From: Streptomyces abyssomicinicus
GTDB lineage: Bacteria > Actinomycetota > Actinomycetes > Streptomycetales > Streptomycetaceae
Assembly: GCF_008974245.1 (NCBI RefSeq)
Contig: NZ_BBZI01000008.1
Coordinates: 611,516-675,515, forward strand
Length of the DNA: 64,000 nt
Direction: 5' to 3'
Below are positions 24,362 through 33,959 of this stretch, in pieces. The notes under the pieces are model-generated. The model searched no databases. It was given only the letters and a program-made list of their open reading frames with translations, and was not told the DNA's origin. Numbering within the stretch: position 1 is the stretch's first letter; each line of letters begins with the position of its first letter. The translations under genes were made by a program, and so were the position numbers.

Positions 24362-25668
24362 GGCTGGGCCCGCAGCACGTCGCGCAGCCAGGCGTACGAG
24401 GCCTTGGGGGTGCGGGTGCGCTCCGGGGAGTCGAAGTCGACGTGGACCAGGCCGAAGCGCTGCTCGTAGCCCTCGTTCCACTCGTAGTTGTCCAGCAGCG
24501 ACCAGACGAACCAGCCGCGCACGTCCACACCCTCCTCGATCGCCCGGTGCAGGGCGCGCAGGTGGGAGTCGAGGAAGGCGATGCGGTCCTGGTCGTCGAG
24601 GCCCGGGTAGGAGCAGCCGTTCTCGGTGATCACCACCGGCGGGAGGCGGTCGCCGTAGCGCCCGCGCAGCCCGGTGAGGGTCTCCGTCAGGCCCTCGGGG
24701 ACCACCGGCCAGCCGAAGTGGGTCTTCGGGCGGCCCTCGATCTCGTGCAGCGAGAAGGGGATCCCGGCCGGCACGTCGAGGGTGCCGTAGGCGCTGTTCT
24801 CACCGGTGGGGGCGCCGACCAGGGAGGGCGCGTAGTAGTTGACCCCGTAGAAGTCGAGCCGCTCGGAGACGGTCTCCAGGTCGGCGTCGACGTCGCCCGG
24901 CATCAGCTCGGCCAGGCCGTCCGGGTAGCGGCCCAGCAGGAGCGGGTCGGAGAACGTCCGGTTCATCAGCACGTCGTAGAACTCGGCCGCCGCCACGTCC
25001 TCCTCGCGTGCGGAGAGCGGCCAGGTGGGGCTGTGCGAGGCGGCGATGCCGACGTCCGTGGCGCCCGCCGCGCGCAGGGCGCGGACCGCGAGGCCGTGGG
25101 CGAGAAGCTGGTGGTGGGCGGCGGGCAGCGCGTCGAACATCAGGGTCCGGCCGGGGGCGTGGACGCCGAGGGCGTGGCCGAGGATCGTGTGCTCGGCGGG
25201 CTCGTTCAGGGTGATCCAGGTGCTCACCCGGTCGCCGAGCCGGGCGGCCACCCGCTCCACGTGGTCGGCGAACCGGGCGGCGGTGTCCCGCTCCAGCCAG
25301 TCCAGGCCGGCCGGGAGCTCCCAGTGGAAGAGGGTCGGTACGGGGCGGACGCCGGCGGCGAGGAGGTCGTCCACCAGACGCTCGTAGTACTCGAGCCCGC
25401 CGGGGGAGCCGGCGCGGGGCCAGGAGACGGAGAAGCGGTAGGCGTTCACGCCGAGACCGGCGAGGAGGGCGACGTCCTCGCGGTGGCGGTGGAAGCTGTC
25501 GCAGGCCACGGCGGCCGTGGATCCGTCGCGGATCGCGCCGGGGCGCGCCTCGAAGACGTCCCACACGGACTGCCCGCGCAGGTGGGCGGCGCCCTCGATC
25601 TGGTGGGCGGAGGTGGACGCGCCCCAGAGGAAGCCGGGCGGGAACGACGGGAGCGGGTCGACTGCCAT
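24358..25668 (-). CDS. GH1 family beta-glucosidase
   Basis: 436 aa, normal length for GH1. The start MAVDPLPSFPPGFLWGASTSAHQIEGA has GGAGGATCCGCCC upstream, a good ribosome site. The acid/base Glu156 is in TLNEP and the nucleophile Glu at about 349 in VITENG. GVNAYRFSVSWPR is the third family signature. No signal peptide, so it acts in the cytoplasm on imported beta-glycosides. First gene of the GH1-MFS-PfkB operon, divergent from era. Confidence 0.95.
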   Translation of the reverse strand: MAVDPLPSFPPGFLWGASTSAHQIEGAAHLRGQSVWDVFEARPGAIRDGSTAAVACDSFHRHREDVALLAGLGVNAYRFSVSWPRAGSPGGLEYYERLVDDLLAAGVRPVPTLFHWELPAGLDWLERDTAARFADHVERVAARLGDRVSTWITLNEPAEHTILGHALGVHAPGRTLMFDALPAAHHQLLAHGLAVRALRAAGATDVGIAASHSPTWPLSAREEDVAAAEFYDVLMNRTFSDPLLLGRYPDGLAELMPGDVDADLETVSERLDFYGVNYYAPSLVGAPTGENSAYGTLDVPAGIPFSLHEIEGRPKTHFGWPVVPEGLTETLTGLRGRYGDRLPPVVITENGCSYPGLDDQDRIAFLDSHLRALHRAIEEGVDVRGWFVWSLLDNYEWNEGYEQRFGLVHVDFDSPERTRTPKASYAWLRDVLRAQP

Positions 25669-26038
25669 GGGCGGATCCTCCTCACTCGGCGGCGAGAAGG
25701 TCAACACCCTTGCGAGCACCGGGATCCGGCCCCCTCCCGAGGGTCCGCGGTCACTGCCGGGCCGCGGTGTCGGGGTCGATGCCGTGGGCGCGCGCCGGCA
25801 TCGACGCGGTGACGGACCCCCGGGCGGCGAGGCCGTCGCGGACGCCGTCGCGGTGGGCATCGTGGTGGGGCATCGTGGTGGGCGCCGTGCCGCGGGCCGG
25901 CCGCGACGGTCCCGGGCGGGTCGGCCCCGTCCGGAGCGCCTTCCGGCGGGCGGGTGTGTGGGGCGGGTCACTCGGGCGGGAGGCCCACGGGGCGGCCGTC
26001 GGTACATGAGGGTCGCCGGATCGGAGAGAATGGGCCCC
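25669..26038. other. divergent promoter region, GH1 operon and era
   Basis: 370 bp. On the minus strand TTGACC lies about 35 bp before the GH1 start without a convincing -10. No CebR-type palindrome was found. A tandem GGTGGG(G)CATCGT pair lies near 25853-25885. Towards era, GGAGAG lies 10 nt before the ATG. No small gene with coding character was seen. Confidence 0.45.
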
Positions 26039-26989
26039 ATGAGCGTTCGTACACAGTCACCGCAGCCGTCCGAGGACCTCCACCGGGCCGGCTTCGCCTG
26101 CTTCGTGGGCCGCCCCAACGCGGGCAAGTCCACCCTCACGAACGCTCTGGTGGGCCAGAAGGTGGCGATCACCTCCAACCGCCCGCAGACCACCCGGCAC
26201 ACCGTGCGCGGCATCGTGCACCGCCCGGACGCCCAGCTGATCCTGGTGGACACCCCCGGCCTGCACAAGCCGCGCACGCTGCTCGGCGAGCGGCTCAACG
26301 ACGTGGTGCGCACCACCTGGGCCGAGGTCGACGTGATCGGCTTCTGCCTGCCCGCCGACCAGAAGATCGGCCCGGGCGACCGGTTCATCGCCAAGGAACT
26401 GGCGGCCATCAAGAAGGCCCCGAAGGTGGCGATCGTCACCAAGACCGACCTGGTGGACTCCAAGCAGCTCGCCGAGCAGCTGATCGCGGTGGACCAGCTC
26501 GGCAAGGAGCTGGGCTTCGCCTGGGCGGAGATCGTCCCGGTCTCGGCGACCGCCGGGAAGCAGGTGGACCTCCTCGCCGACCTGCTGATCCCCCTCCTGC
26601 CCGAGGGTCCCGCGCTCTACCCGGAGGGCGACCTCACCGACGAGCCGGAGCAGGTGATGATCGCGGAGCTGATCCGCGAGGCCGCTCTGGAGGGCGTGCG
26701 CGACGAACTGCCGCACTCCATCGCCGTCGTCGTGGAGGAGATGCTGCCGCGCGAGGACCGGCCGGCCGACAAGCCGCTGCTGGACATCCACGCCAACCTG
26801 TACATCGAGCGCACCAGCCAGAAGGGCATCGTCATCGGCCCCAAGGGCAAGCGCCTGAAGGACGTCGGGATCAAGTCCCGCAAGCAGATCGAGGCGCTGC
26901 TGGGCACCCCGGTCTTCCTGGACCTGCACGTGAAGGTCGCCAAGGACTGGCAGCGCGACCCCAAGCAGCTGCGCAAGCTCGGCTTCTGA
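26039..26989 (+). CDS. era: GTPase Era
   Basis: 316 aa. The TRAFAC GTPase domain has G1 GRPNAGKS (24-31), G3 DTPG (71-74) and G4 TKTD; the C-terminal KH domain has GIVIGPKGKRLKDVGIKSR. Era binds the 3' end of 16S rRNA and assists 30S maturation, working with YbeY encoded nearby. The ATG is chosen by the family start and the GGAGAG upstream. It ends in a very strong hairpin shared with the convergent deaminase gene. Confidence 0.97.
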   Translation: MSVRTQSPQPSEDLHRAGFACFVGRPNAGKSTLTNALVGQKVAITSNRPQTTRHTVRGIVHRPDAQLILVDTPGLHKPRTLLGERLNDVVRTTWAEVDVIGFCLPADQKIGPGDRFIAKELAAIKKAPKVAIVTKTDLVDSKQLAEQLIAVDQLGKELGFAWAEIVPVSATAGKQVDLLADLLIPLLPEGPALYPEGDLTDEPEQVMIAELIREAALEGVRDELPHSIAVVVEEMLPREDRPADKPLLDIHANLYIERTSQKGIVIGPKGKRLKDVGIKSRKQIEALLGTPVFLDLHVKVAKDWQRDPKQLRKLGF

Positions 26990-27005
26990 GCCGGCGGGCG
27001 CGCAC

Positions 27006-27045
27006 GCCACGGCCCCGGTACCGCGTGCGGTACCGGGGCCGTGGC
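27006..27045. terminator. 19-bp hairpin between era and the deaminase gene
   Basis: GCCACGGCCCCGGTACCGC and its exact complement face each other with only two bases between the arms (the real loop opens to about 6 nt). It lies between two convergent genes and can act in both directions. There is no U-run. Confidence 0.9.
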
Positions 27046-27097
27046 GTGTCGCGGGGGCGTGGCCGCGTCGCGGGGCCGTGGCGTGTCGCGGGTCCGC

Positions 27098-28093
27098 TCA
27101 GCGGGGGAACTCGTACGCCTCGACCTCGGCGAGGTAGCGGGCGCGCCGTTCCTCGTCGTCCTCCAGGAAGGAGGCGAGGAAGGAGTTGCGGGCGAGTTCG
27201 CGCAGCCGGTCCTCGCCGAGCCCGAGGTGGTCACGGACGGCGTCGAAGTTGTCGTCGGCGTAGCCGCCGAAGTAGGCCGGGTCGTCGGAGTTGACCGTGC
27301 ACATCAGCCCGGCGTCCAGCATCGCCGGCAGCGGGTGCTCCTCCAGCGCCTCGACGGCCCGCAGCCGCACGTTGGAGAGCGGGCACAGGGTCAGCGGGAT
27401 CCGCTCCCGGACCAGCCGTTCCACCAGTGCCGCATCCTCCATGCACCGCAGGCCGTGGTCCACCCGCTCGACGCCCAGCACGTCCAGCGCCTCGGTGATG
27501 TAGGCGGCGGGGCCCTCCTCACCGGCGTGGGCGACGCGGCGCAGGCCGAGGGCGGCGGCGGCCTCGTAGACCTCGCGGAACTTCACCGGCGGGTGGCCCA
27601 CCTCGGCGGAGTCCAGGCCGATGCCGGTGATCCGGTCCAGGTACGGCCGGGCGAGCTCCAGGGTCTCCATCGCCGACGCGGCGGACTCGTCGCGCAGGAA
27701 GCACATGATCAGCCGGGTGGAGACGCCGTGGGTCTCCTCGCTCCTGGACAGCGCGCGCCACAGGCCGTCCACCACGGCACCCATGCCCACGCCCCGGGAG
27801 AGGTGGGCCTGCGGGTCGAAGAAGATCTCCGCGTGCCGCACGCCCTGGGCGGCGGCGCGGCGCAGGTAGGCGTCGGCGAGGTCCTCGAAGTCCCGCTCGG
27901 TGCGCAGCACCGCCATGCAGGCGTAGTACAGGTCGAGGAAGGACTGCAGGTCGTCGAAGGCCTGGGCGGCGCGCAGGTCGTCCACCGACGCGTACGGCAG
28001 GGTCACGCCGTTGCGCTCGGCGAGCGCGAAGGCGAGCTCCGGCTCCAGGGTCCCTTCGATGTGAAGGTGAAGTTCGGCTTTGGGGATGGACAT
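27098..28093 (-). CDS. add: adenosine/adenine deaminase family protein
   Basis: 331 aa amidohydrolase that removes the 6-amino group from adenosine or adenine. Metal ligands are seen in HLHIEG (His9, His11), HAGEEG (around 194) and SDDPAYF (around 276). The form NSDDPAYFGGYADDNF is closer to the adenine deaminase subgroup than to classical adenosine deaminase, so substrate preference is open. The Cys at ACMAVLRTERDFEDLA is normal for the family. Convergent with era. Confidence 0.9.
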   Translation of the reverse strand: MSIPKAELHLHIEGTLEPELAFALAERNGVTLPYASVDDLRAAQAFDDLQSFLDLYYACMAVLRTERDFEDLADAYLRRAAAQGVRHAEIFFDPQAHLSRGVGMGAVVDGLWRALSRSEETHGVSTRLIMCFLRDESAASAMETLELARPYLDRITGIGLDSAEVGHPPVKFREVYEAAAALGLRRVAHAGEEGPAAYITEALDVLGVERVDHGLRCMEDAALVERLVRERIPLTLCPLSNVRLRAVEALEEHPLPAMLDAGLMCTVNSDDPAYFGGYADDNFDAVRDHLGLGEDRLRELARNSFLASFLEDDEERRARYLAEVEAYEFPR

Positions 28094-28166
28094 CCGTGAA
28101 TGATACGGGCAAGGGCATGCGATCGCCTTGCTCGTGGGGCTGCCGGGGCGGCACCCGCCGCCGGGC

Positions 28167-28214
28167 CGCCGGTCGGTCCGCCAGTCGGACCGCCAGTCGG
28201 ACCGCCGGCCGGAC
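28167..28214. repeat. 12-bp tandem repeat downstream of rnz
   Basis: CGCCAGTCGGAC is repeated four times (two exact, two with changes) immediately after the rnz stop. Confidence 0.85.
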
Positions 28215-28217
28215 CGC

Positions 28218-29123
28218 TCACACCCGCTTGGGGACCGGAATCCGCTGGAGGTCGCGGGCCACCGTCAGTTCACCCTCGAAGCCGGCCGCGCGGGCCTGGC
28301 GTTCGAACTCCTCTGGGTCGGAGTAGCGCTGGCTGAAGTGGGTGAGCACCAGGTGGCGCACGCCCGCGTCACGGGCGACGCGGGCCGCCTGGCCGGCCGT
28401 GAGGTGGCCGTGGTCCTCGGCGAGGGCGACGTCCTCGTCGAGGAAGGTGGACTCGATGGTCAGCAGGTCGCAGCCCTCGGCGAGGCGGTGGACGCCGTCG
28501 CAGAGGCGGGTGTCCATGACGAACGCGAACCGCTGCCCGCGCCGCACCTCGCTGACCTGGTCCAGGGTGACGCCGTTCAGCTCGCCCTCGCGCTGGAGGC
28601 GGCCGACGTCGGGGCCCCCGATGCCGTGGGCGGCGAGCCGCTCGGGGAGCATCCGGCGGCCGTCGGGCTCCACCAGCCGGTAGCCGTAGGACTCGACGGG
28701 GTGGGAGAGCCGGTGGGCCTCCAGCGTGTACCCGGCGGTCTCGGCGACGGGCCCGTCGGCGTCGACCGGCGCCTCGGTCAGCTCGACCGTCTCGCGGTAG
28801 GCGGTGGCGTACCGCAGCCGGTCGAAGAAGCGCTGCCCTGAGCGCGGGTAGTGGGCGGTGACCGGGTGCGGGACCTGGTCGAGGTTGATCCGCTGGATGA
28901 CTCCGGCCAGCCCGAGGGAGTGGTCGCCGTGGAAGTGGGTGACGCAGAGCCGGTTCAGGTCGTGCGCGGCGACCCCGGCGCGCAGCATCTGCCGCTGGGT
29001 TCCCTCGCCGGGGTCGAACAGGATGCCCTCGCCGTCCCACCGCAGCAGGTAGCCGTTGTGGTTGCGGTGCCGGGTCGGGACCTGGCTGGCGGTACCGAGG
29101 ACCACCAGTTCACGCACGGACAC
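28218..29123 (-). CDS. rnz: ribonuclease Z
   Basis: 301 aa metallo-beta-lactamase-fold endonuclease that cuts 3' trailers from tRNA precursors. The metal motif is HFHGDH (63-68), and the later motifs ESYGYRL, DTRLCDG and LVLTHFSQRY are present. Catalytic family hallmarks are complete. It lies upstream of a 12-bp tandem repeat and just after the HIT gene on the same strand, spacing 21 bp, so they are likely co-transcribed. Confidence 0.95.
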   Translation of the reverse strand: MSVRELVVLGTASQVPTRHRNHNGYLLRWDGEGILFDPGEGTQRQMLRAGVAAHDLNRLCVTHFHGDHSLGLAGVIQRINLDQVPHPVTAHYPRSGQRFFDRLRYATAYRETVELTEAPVDADGPVAETAGYTLEAHRLSHPVESYGYRLVEPDGRRMLPERLAAHGIGGPDVGRLQREGELNGVTLDQVSEVRRGQRFAFVMDTRLCDGVHRLAEGCDLLTIESTFLDEDVALAEDHGHLTAGQAARVARDAGVRHLVLTHFSQRYSDPEEFERQARAAGFEGELTVARDLQRIPVPKRV

Positions 29124-29144
29124 GCTCGCCGTCCCCTGGCCGGG

Positions 29145-29498
29145 TCAGCCGGGGGGCCACTGGAGGCCGCGTCCGCCGAGCACGTGGGCGTGCGCGTGGA
29201 ACACGGTCTGGCCCGCGCCGGAGCCGGTGTTGAAGACGAGGCGGTAGCTGTCCAGGTGCTCCTCCTCGGCGACGGCCCGGCTCTCGCGCAGCACGTCGGC
29301 GGCGAGCTCCGGGGCCTCGGCGGCGAGGGTGGCGGCGTCGGCGTGGTGCGCCTTGGGGATGACGAGGACGTGCGTGGGCGCCTGCGGGTTTATGTCCCGG
29401 AAGGCCACCGTGGTGTCGGTCTCGCGGACGACGGTGGCGGGGATCTGTCCCGCGACGATCTTGCAGAACAGGCAGTCGTCCTGCGGCTCCCCTGCCAT
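29145..29498 (-). CDS. HIT family protein
   Basis: 117 aa nucleotide-binding protein of the Hint/HIT branch. The catalytic triad HAHAH at 101-105 is followed by VLGGR. CLFCKI near the start supports a zinc site as in Hint proteins. The likely activity is hydrolysis of AMP-linked phosphoramidates; substrate not known. The start at MAGEPQDD has GAGGAGG upstream. A start 18 codons further up is possible but unlike the family. Confidence 0.92.
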   Translation of the reverse strand: MAGEPQDDCLFCKIVAGQIPATVVRETDTTVAFRDINPQAPTHVLVIPKAHHADAATLAAEAPELAADVLRESRAVAEEEHLDSYRLVFNTGSGAGQTVFHAHAHVLGGRGLQWPPG

Positions 29499-29591
29499 GG
29501 GCCCTCCTCGTTGGTGCCGTACGTGGCGCCGTGATCGCTCACGCGCTGTCATCGTAGCGTCCCGGACCGACGGCGCCGTGGGGGGCGGGCG

Positions 29592-29609
29592 CGGCCCCGC
29601 GCGGGGCCG
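29592..29609. terminator. palindrome after the tricorn protease gene
   Basis: CGGCCCCGC directly faces GCGGGGCCG, an 18-bp perfect palindrome 25 bp beyond the tricorn stop and before the HIT gene. It probably ends the tricorn transcript. Confidence 0.45.
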
Positions 29610-29633
29610 GGGCCACGCCGCTCCCCCGTGTCG

Positions 29634-32600
29634 TCACAGCGACGGCGGCGTCTTCGCCGGGGTGCGGGCCAGCGACTCCAGCGCGATCCGGACCGCCTCG
29701 TCGAGCTGCGGGTCGCGTCCGGCGGCGTGGTCCTGCGGCGCGCACACCACCTCGACGTCCGGGTCCACGCCGTAATTCTCGACACCCCAGCCGGGCCCGT
29801 CGAACCAGAACGCGTACTTGGGCTGCGTCACCCGCGTCCCGTCGACCAGCTGGTACCGGTTGTCGATGCCGACGACCCCGCCCCAGGTCCGGGTGCCGAC
29901 CACGGGCCCGATCCCCAGCGCCTTGATCGCCGCGTTGACGATGTCGCCGTCCGATCCGGAGAACTCGTTCGCCACCGCGACCACGGGTCCCCGGGGCGCG
30001 TCCTGCGGGTAGCTGATCGGCCGGATGCCGCGCCCGACGTCCCAGCCGACGATCCGCCGCGCCAGCTTCTCGACGATCAGCTGGGAGGTGTGCCCGCCCC
30101 GGTTCTCCCGGACGTCGACGACCAGTCCCTCCCGGGCGACCTCGACGACCAGGTCACGGTGGAGCTGCGCCCAGCCGGCGCCCATCATGTCGGGGACGTG
30201 CAGGTAGCCGAGGCGGCCGCCGCTCAGCTCGTGGACGTGGGCGCGCCGGCCGGCGACCCAGTCGTGGTAGCGCAGCGCCTCCTCGTCGTCGGTCGGCACG
30301 ACCACGGTGTGCCGCGGCTCGCCGCCGTCCGCCGGGGCGACGGTGAGTTCGACCGGCTTGCCCGCGGTGCCGACCAGCAGCGGCCAGGGCCCCCGCACCG
30401 GGTCGACGGGCCGCCCGCCGACGGCGGTGACCGCGTCGCCGGGCCGGACCGCGACGCCGGGCGCGGCCAGCGGGGAGCGCGCCCTGGGGTCGGAGGTCTC
30501 CGAGGGCAGGACGCGGTCGACGCGCCAGGCGCCGTCCTCGTGCCGCGAGACGTCCGCGCCGAGCAGCCCCTGCCGCTCGTCGCCGCCGTGGCCGGCGGGG
30601 GTGACGTAGGCGTGCGAGGTGCCGAGTTCGCCCTGCACCTCCCACAGCAGGTCGACCAGGTCGTCGTGGGTGGCGAGGCGGCCGAGGACGGGGCGGTAGC
30701 GGTCGAGGACGGCCTGCCAGTCGACGCCGCCGAGGTCGGCGCGCCAGAAGTTGTCCCGCATCAGGCGGCCGGCCTCGTCGAACATCTGCCGCCACTCGGC
30801 GGCGGGGTCGACCAGCTGGTGGATCCTGCCGAGGTCCACGGCGACCTCGTCGTCGCCGGAGGCCCGCCGGTCACCGGGGACCACCTTCAGCCGTCCGCCG
30901 CTCCACAGCGCCAGCCGCTTGCCGTCGCCGCTGACCGCGTAGGAGTCGACGTCGTCGCCGAGGGTCTCCAGCCGCAGCTGGGCCAGGTCGTAGCGCTCCA
31001 GCTCGCTCTTGGGCCCGGACTCGTCCGGGGTGGCGCGCGAGGCGCCGAGCACGCCCTCGACGGGGTGGCGCAGCCAGAGCACGCCGTCCTTGGCGGTGCG
31101 CAGCGCGCCGTAGCGGGCGGCCTCCACCGGGAAGGGCACGATCCGGTCGGCGAGGCCCTCCGGGTCGATCCGGGTGGCCGGGGTGCCCTCGCTCTCCGGC
31201 GTCTCGTCCTTGTCGGGGGCGTCCACCGGACGCCCGTGCCGCTGGGGCCCGAAGGGCGACGGCGTGACGGCGGCCAGGGTCATCAGGTAGGGGCGGTTGG
31301 TGCCGACGAAGGCCATGTCGAAGGCGTGCTCGTCGTAGACCGGGTCGAAGGCGCGCGCCGACAGGAAGGCGAGGTGCTTGCCGTCCGGGGTGAAGGCGGG
31401 CGAGAAGTCCTTGAACCGCAGCGGGGTCGCCTCGACCACCGAGAGGTCGGCGGTGTGGGCGAGCTTGAGCTGGGCCAGGTCGCCGACGCCCGGGTGGGAC
31501 CAGGCCAGCCAGGCGGAGTCGGGCGAGAAGACCAGCCCGGAGCAGTGGCCGTTCTCGCTGCGGTCGACCTCGCGGACCTCGCCGCCGTCCCGCTCGACCA
31601 GCAGCACCCGCCCGTCGTGGGAGGCGACGGCGAACCGCCCGCCGTCCGGCGCCACGGTGAGGCCGAGCGCCCGGCCGAGCCGGCCGGCGGCGATCCTGCG
31701 CGGGCCGCCGCCCGGGGCGGGGCCGGTGGCGGGCGCGAACTCCAGGGCGTCCTCGCCCTCGGCGTCGGTGACCCAGACCGCCCACTCCTCGCCGTCCACC
31801 CGGAAGGCGCGGGCCAGCCGGTTGCGCACGCCCGGCTCGGCGGCCAGGGCGCGGGCCGGGCCGGAGCGGTGGGTGATCCAGTGGACGGCGCCGCGCACGG
31901 TCACGGCGCTGCCGCGGGCGCTGTGGTCGGGCGAGAACCCGGAGAGCCAGCGCGAGGGGGTGACCGGGTAGGGCTGGAGGTCGGTGCGCTGGCCGCCGAG
32001 CCGGATCTCCGGGCGGCGCGGCTCGGCGCCGTCCAGGTCGTCCAGCAGCAGGAGTTCACCGGCCGAGACGTACACGACGCGGGTGCCGTCGGTGGCGGCG
32101 TGCCGCGCGTAGAAGACGTCGTCGCCGACCGGGGTGTGGCGGCGCAGGTCCGAGCCGTCGGCGAGGGAGGAGTAGAGGGCGCCGGTGCCCTCGTGGTCGG
32201 AGAGGAACGCCACGCGCTCCCCCACCCACAGCGGGCACTCGATGTTCCCGTCGAGGTCCTCGTGGAGGCGGGCGAACTCGCCGGGGGTCTCCTCGGACCC
32301 GATCCACAGCTTGCCCGCGGTGCCGCCCCGGTACCGCTTCCACCAGGCGGCCTCGCGGCCCATCGGGGCGGAGAGCAGCACGGTGCGCGGGCCGAACGCC
32401 ACGTCGCCGACCGGGCCGAAGGGCAAGGTCTCGGCGGGCCCGCCGTCGAGCGGCACGGCGCGGGCCCAGGAGCGCCGCAGGGTGGCCTGGCCGTGGGCGG
32501 AGGTCACCAGGACCCGTCCGTCGGGGGTCCAGCCGCGGACCTTGGTGGTGGGCGCGCCCCAGTGGGTCAGGCGCCGGGAGGGGCCGCCGTCCACGGGAGC

Positions 32601-32831
32601 CACGTGCGCCTCGGGGGCGCCGTCCCGGGTCGAGGTCCAGGCGACGTGGGTGCCGTCCGGGGAGATCCGCGGGTGGTCGACCGGCGTGTTGTCGGCGCTG
32701 ACCCGCCAGGCTCGACCGCCGTCGAGCGGGGCGACCCAGACGTCGTCCTCGGCGGTGAAGGCGATCAGGTCGCCGTGCAGGTGCGGGAAGCGGAGGTATG
32801 CGGGAGCGAGCGTCGAGGCAGACTCTGTCAC
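29634..32831 (-). CDS. tricorn protease homologue (S41 family)
   Basis: 1065 aa. Two beta-propellers occupy about residues 15-680 (repeated PDG-containing blades such as RISPDGTHVAW and AVSGDGKRLALW). They are followed by the S41 peptidase core with PDZ (near 760-830). The catalytic His lies in GTSHAY (about 740) and the Ser in SGSDGD (about 960). It degrades peptides made by upstream proteases. Size and domain order match the Streptomyces tricorn proteins. It starts at MTESASTL. It is not a secreted enzyme. Confidence 0.93.
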   Translation of the reverse strand: MTESASTLAPAYLRFPHLHGDLIAFTAEDDVWVAPLDGGRAWRVSADNTPVDHPRISPDGTHVAWTSTRDGAPEAHVAPVDGGPSRRLTHWGAPTTKVRGWTPDGRVLVTSAHGQATLRRSWARAVPLDGGPAETLPFGPVGDVAFGPRTVLLSAPMGREAAWWKRYRGGTAGKLWIGSEETPGEFARLHEDLDGNIECPLWVGERVAFLSDHEGTGALYSSLADGSDLRRHTPVGDDVFYARHAATDGTRVVYVSAGELLLLDDLDGAEPRRPEIRLGGQRTDLQPYPVTPSRWLSGFSPDHSARGSAVTVRGAVHWITHRSGPARALAAEPGVRNRLARAFRVDGEEWAVWVTDAEGEDALEFAPATGPAPGGGPRRIAAGRLGRALGLTVAPDGGRFAVASHDGRVLLVERDGGEVREVDRSENGHCSGLVFSPDSAWLAWSHPGVGDLAQLKLAHTADLSVVEATPLRFKDFSPAFTPDGKHLAFLSARAFDPVYDEHAFDMAFVGTNRPYLMTLAAVTPSPFGPQRHGRPVDAPDKDETPESEGTPATRIDPEGLADRIVPFPVEAARYGALRTAKDGVLWLRHPVEGVLGASRATPDESGPKSELERYDLAQLRLETLGDDVDSYAVSGDGKRLALWSGGRLKVVPGDRRASGDDEVAVDLGRIHQLVDPAAEWRQMFDEAGRLMRDNFWRADLGGVDWQAVLDRYRPVLGRLATHDDLVDLLWEVQGELGTSHAYVTPAGHGGDERQGLLGADVSRHEDGAWRVDRVLPSETSDPRARSPLAAPGVAVRPGDAVTAVGGRPVDPVRGPWPLLVGTAGKPVELTVAPADGGEPRHTVVVPTDDEEALRYHDWVAGRRAHVHELSGGRLGYLHVPDMMGAGWAQLHRDLVVEVAREGLVVDVRENRGGHTSQLIVEKLARRIVGWDVGRGIRPISYPQDAPRGPVVAVANEFSGSDGDIVNAAIKALGIGPVVGTRTWGGVVGIDNRYQLVDGTRVTQPKYAFWFDGPGWGVENYGVDPDVEVVCAPQDHAAGRDPQLDEAVRIALESLARTPAKTPPSL

Positions 32832-33047
32832 CCGGTCAGACTAAGCAGCCCGGGCCCTCCCCCAACAGGGTTTTCGCCCGACCCGGCGTCCCGTGCGATC
32901 ACTTCGCGCCGCCGGGTCCGGCCTCACCCGGCCTGGCCGGCCTTCCGGCGGTCGGGCGGGCGGGCCGGCCGGCTGTGGGCGGCGCCGGCGGGCGGTGGCC
33001 GGCGGGCGGTGGCCTGTGCGGGCGGACGGGCCGGTGGGCGGCGTAGG

Positions 33048-33797
33048 TCAGGACCAGCGGCCCGTGCGGCCCAGCAGCAGCGCGGTGGCGGCGGTGCCCG
33101 CCGTGGACGTCCGCAGCACGCTGCGCCCCAGCCGGTACGCCTTGGCCCCGGCCGCCGCGAACTGCTCCAGCTCCTGCGGCGAGACCCCGCCCTCCGGCCC
33201 GACGACCAGCACGATCTCCCCCCGCGCGGGCAGTTCGGCGGTGGCCAGCGCCTCGCTGGGGTGGTCCCGGTCCTCGTGCAGCACGACGGCGAGGTCCGCG
33301 CGCGCCAGCAGCTCGGCGACCTGCTTGCCGCTCGCGAGCTCGGCGACCTCGGGGAAACGCGTACGGCGGGACTGCTTGCCCGCCTCCCGCGCGGTCGCCC
33401 GCCACTTGCCCAGCGCCTTCTGCCCGCGCTCGCCCCTCCACTGGGTGATGCACCGCGCCGCGGACCAGGGCACGATCGCGTCCACCCCGGTCTCGGTCAT
33501 GGTCTCCACGGCCACTTCCCCCCGGTCGCCCTTGGGGAGCGCCTGCACCACGGTGATCCGGGGGCTCGGCACGGGCTCCTCGCGCACCGCCGTGAGCCCG
33601 CCGACGACCAGCCGGTCCTTGCCCTCGGCGGCCTCGACCACGCCCTCGCTCCAGCGCCCCCGGCCGTCCGTGAGCACCACCGCCTCGCCCGGCTGGAGCC
33701 GCTTCACCGACACGGCGTGCCGGCCCTCGGGGCCCTCCAGGAGGAACGTGGGCGCGTCGAGGACGAGTTCGTCGACGACGAAGACGGGGGCGGTCAC
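33048..33797 (-). CDS. rsmE: 16S rRNA m3U1498 methyltransferase
   Basis: 249 aa SPOUT methyltransferase that modifies U1498 of 16S rRNA. An N-terminal PUA-like domain (VDELVLDAPTFLLEGPEGRHAV) is followed by the trefoil-knot domain with VGPEGGVSPQELE and YRLGRSVLRTSTAG, the SAM site. It lies about 160 bp downstream of dnaJ on the same strand, the usual hrcA-dnaJ-rsmE order, separated from dnaJ by a strong terminator. Confidence 0.96.
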   Translation of the reverse strand: MTAPVFVVDELVLDAPTFLLEGPEGRHAVSVKRLQPGEAVVLTDGRGRWSEGVVEAAEGKDRLVVGGLTAVREEPVPSPRITVVQALPKGDRGEVAVETMTETGVDAIVPWSAARCITQWRGERGQKALGKWRATAREAGKQSRRTRFPEVAELASGKQVAELLARADLAVVLHEDRDHPSEALATAELPARGEIVLVVGPEGGVSPQELEQFAAAGAKAYRLGRSVLRTSTAGTAATALLLGRTGRWS

Positions 33798-33910
33798 TGC
33801 GCCTCCAGGTGCGGTGGAACGGGCGGTGTGCGGCGGAACGGGGTTGCGACGGGACGCGCGGCGACGGGACGCGCGCGGTGTTACGGGGACGCGGCGCGAC
33901 GGGGACGCGC

Positions 33911-33950
33911 GGGAGCCGCCGCGGACCGGGACGCGTCCACGGCGGCTCCC
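33911..33950 (-). terminator. dnaJ terminator hairpin
   Basis: GGGAGCCGCCG pairs with CGGCGGCTCCC, one mismatch, then GGAC with GTCC, around an 8-nt loop. It begins about 10 bp after the dnaJ stop. Confidence 0.8.
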
Positions 33951-33959
33951 CCAGGCGTC

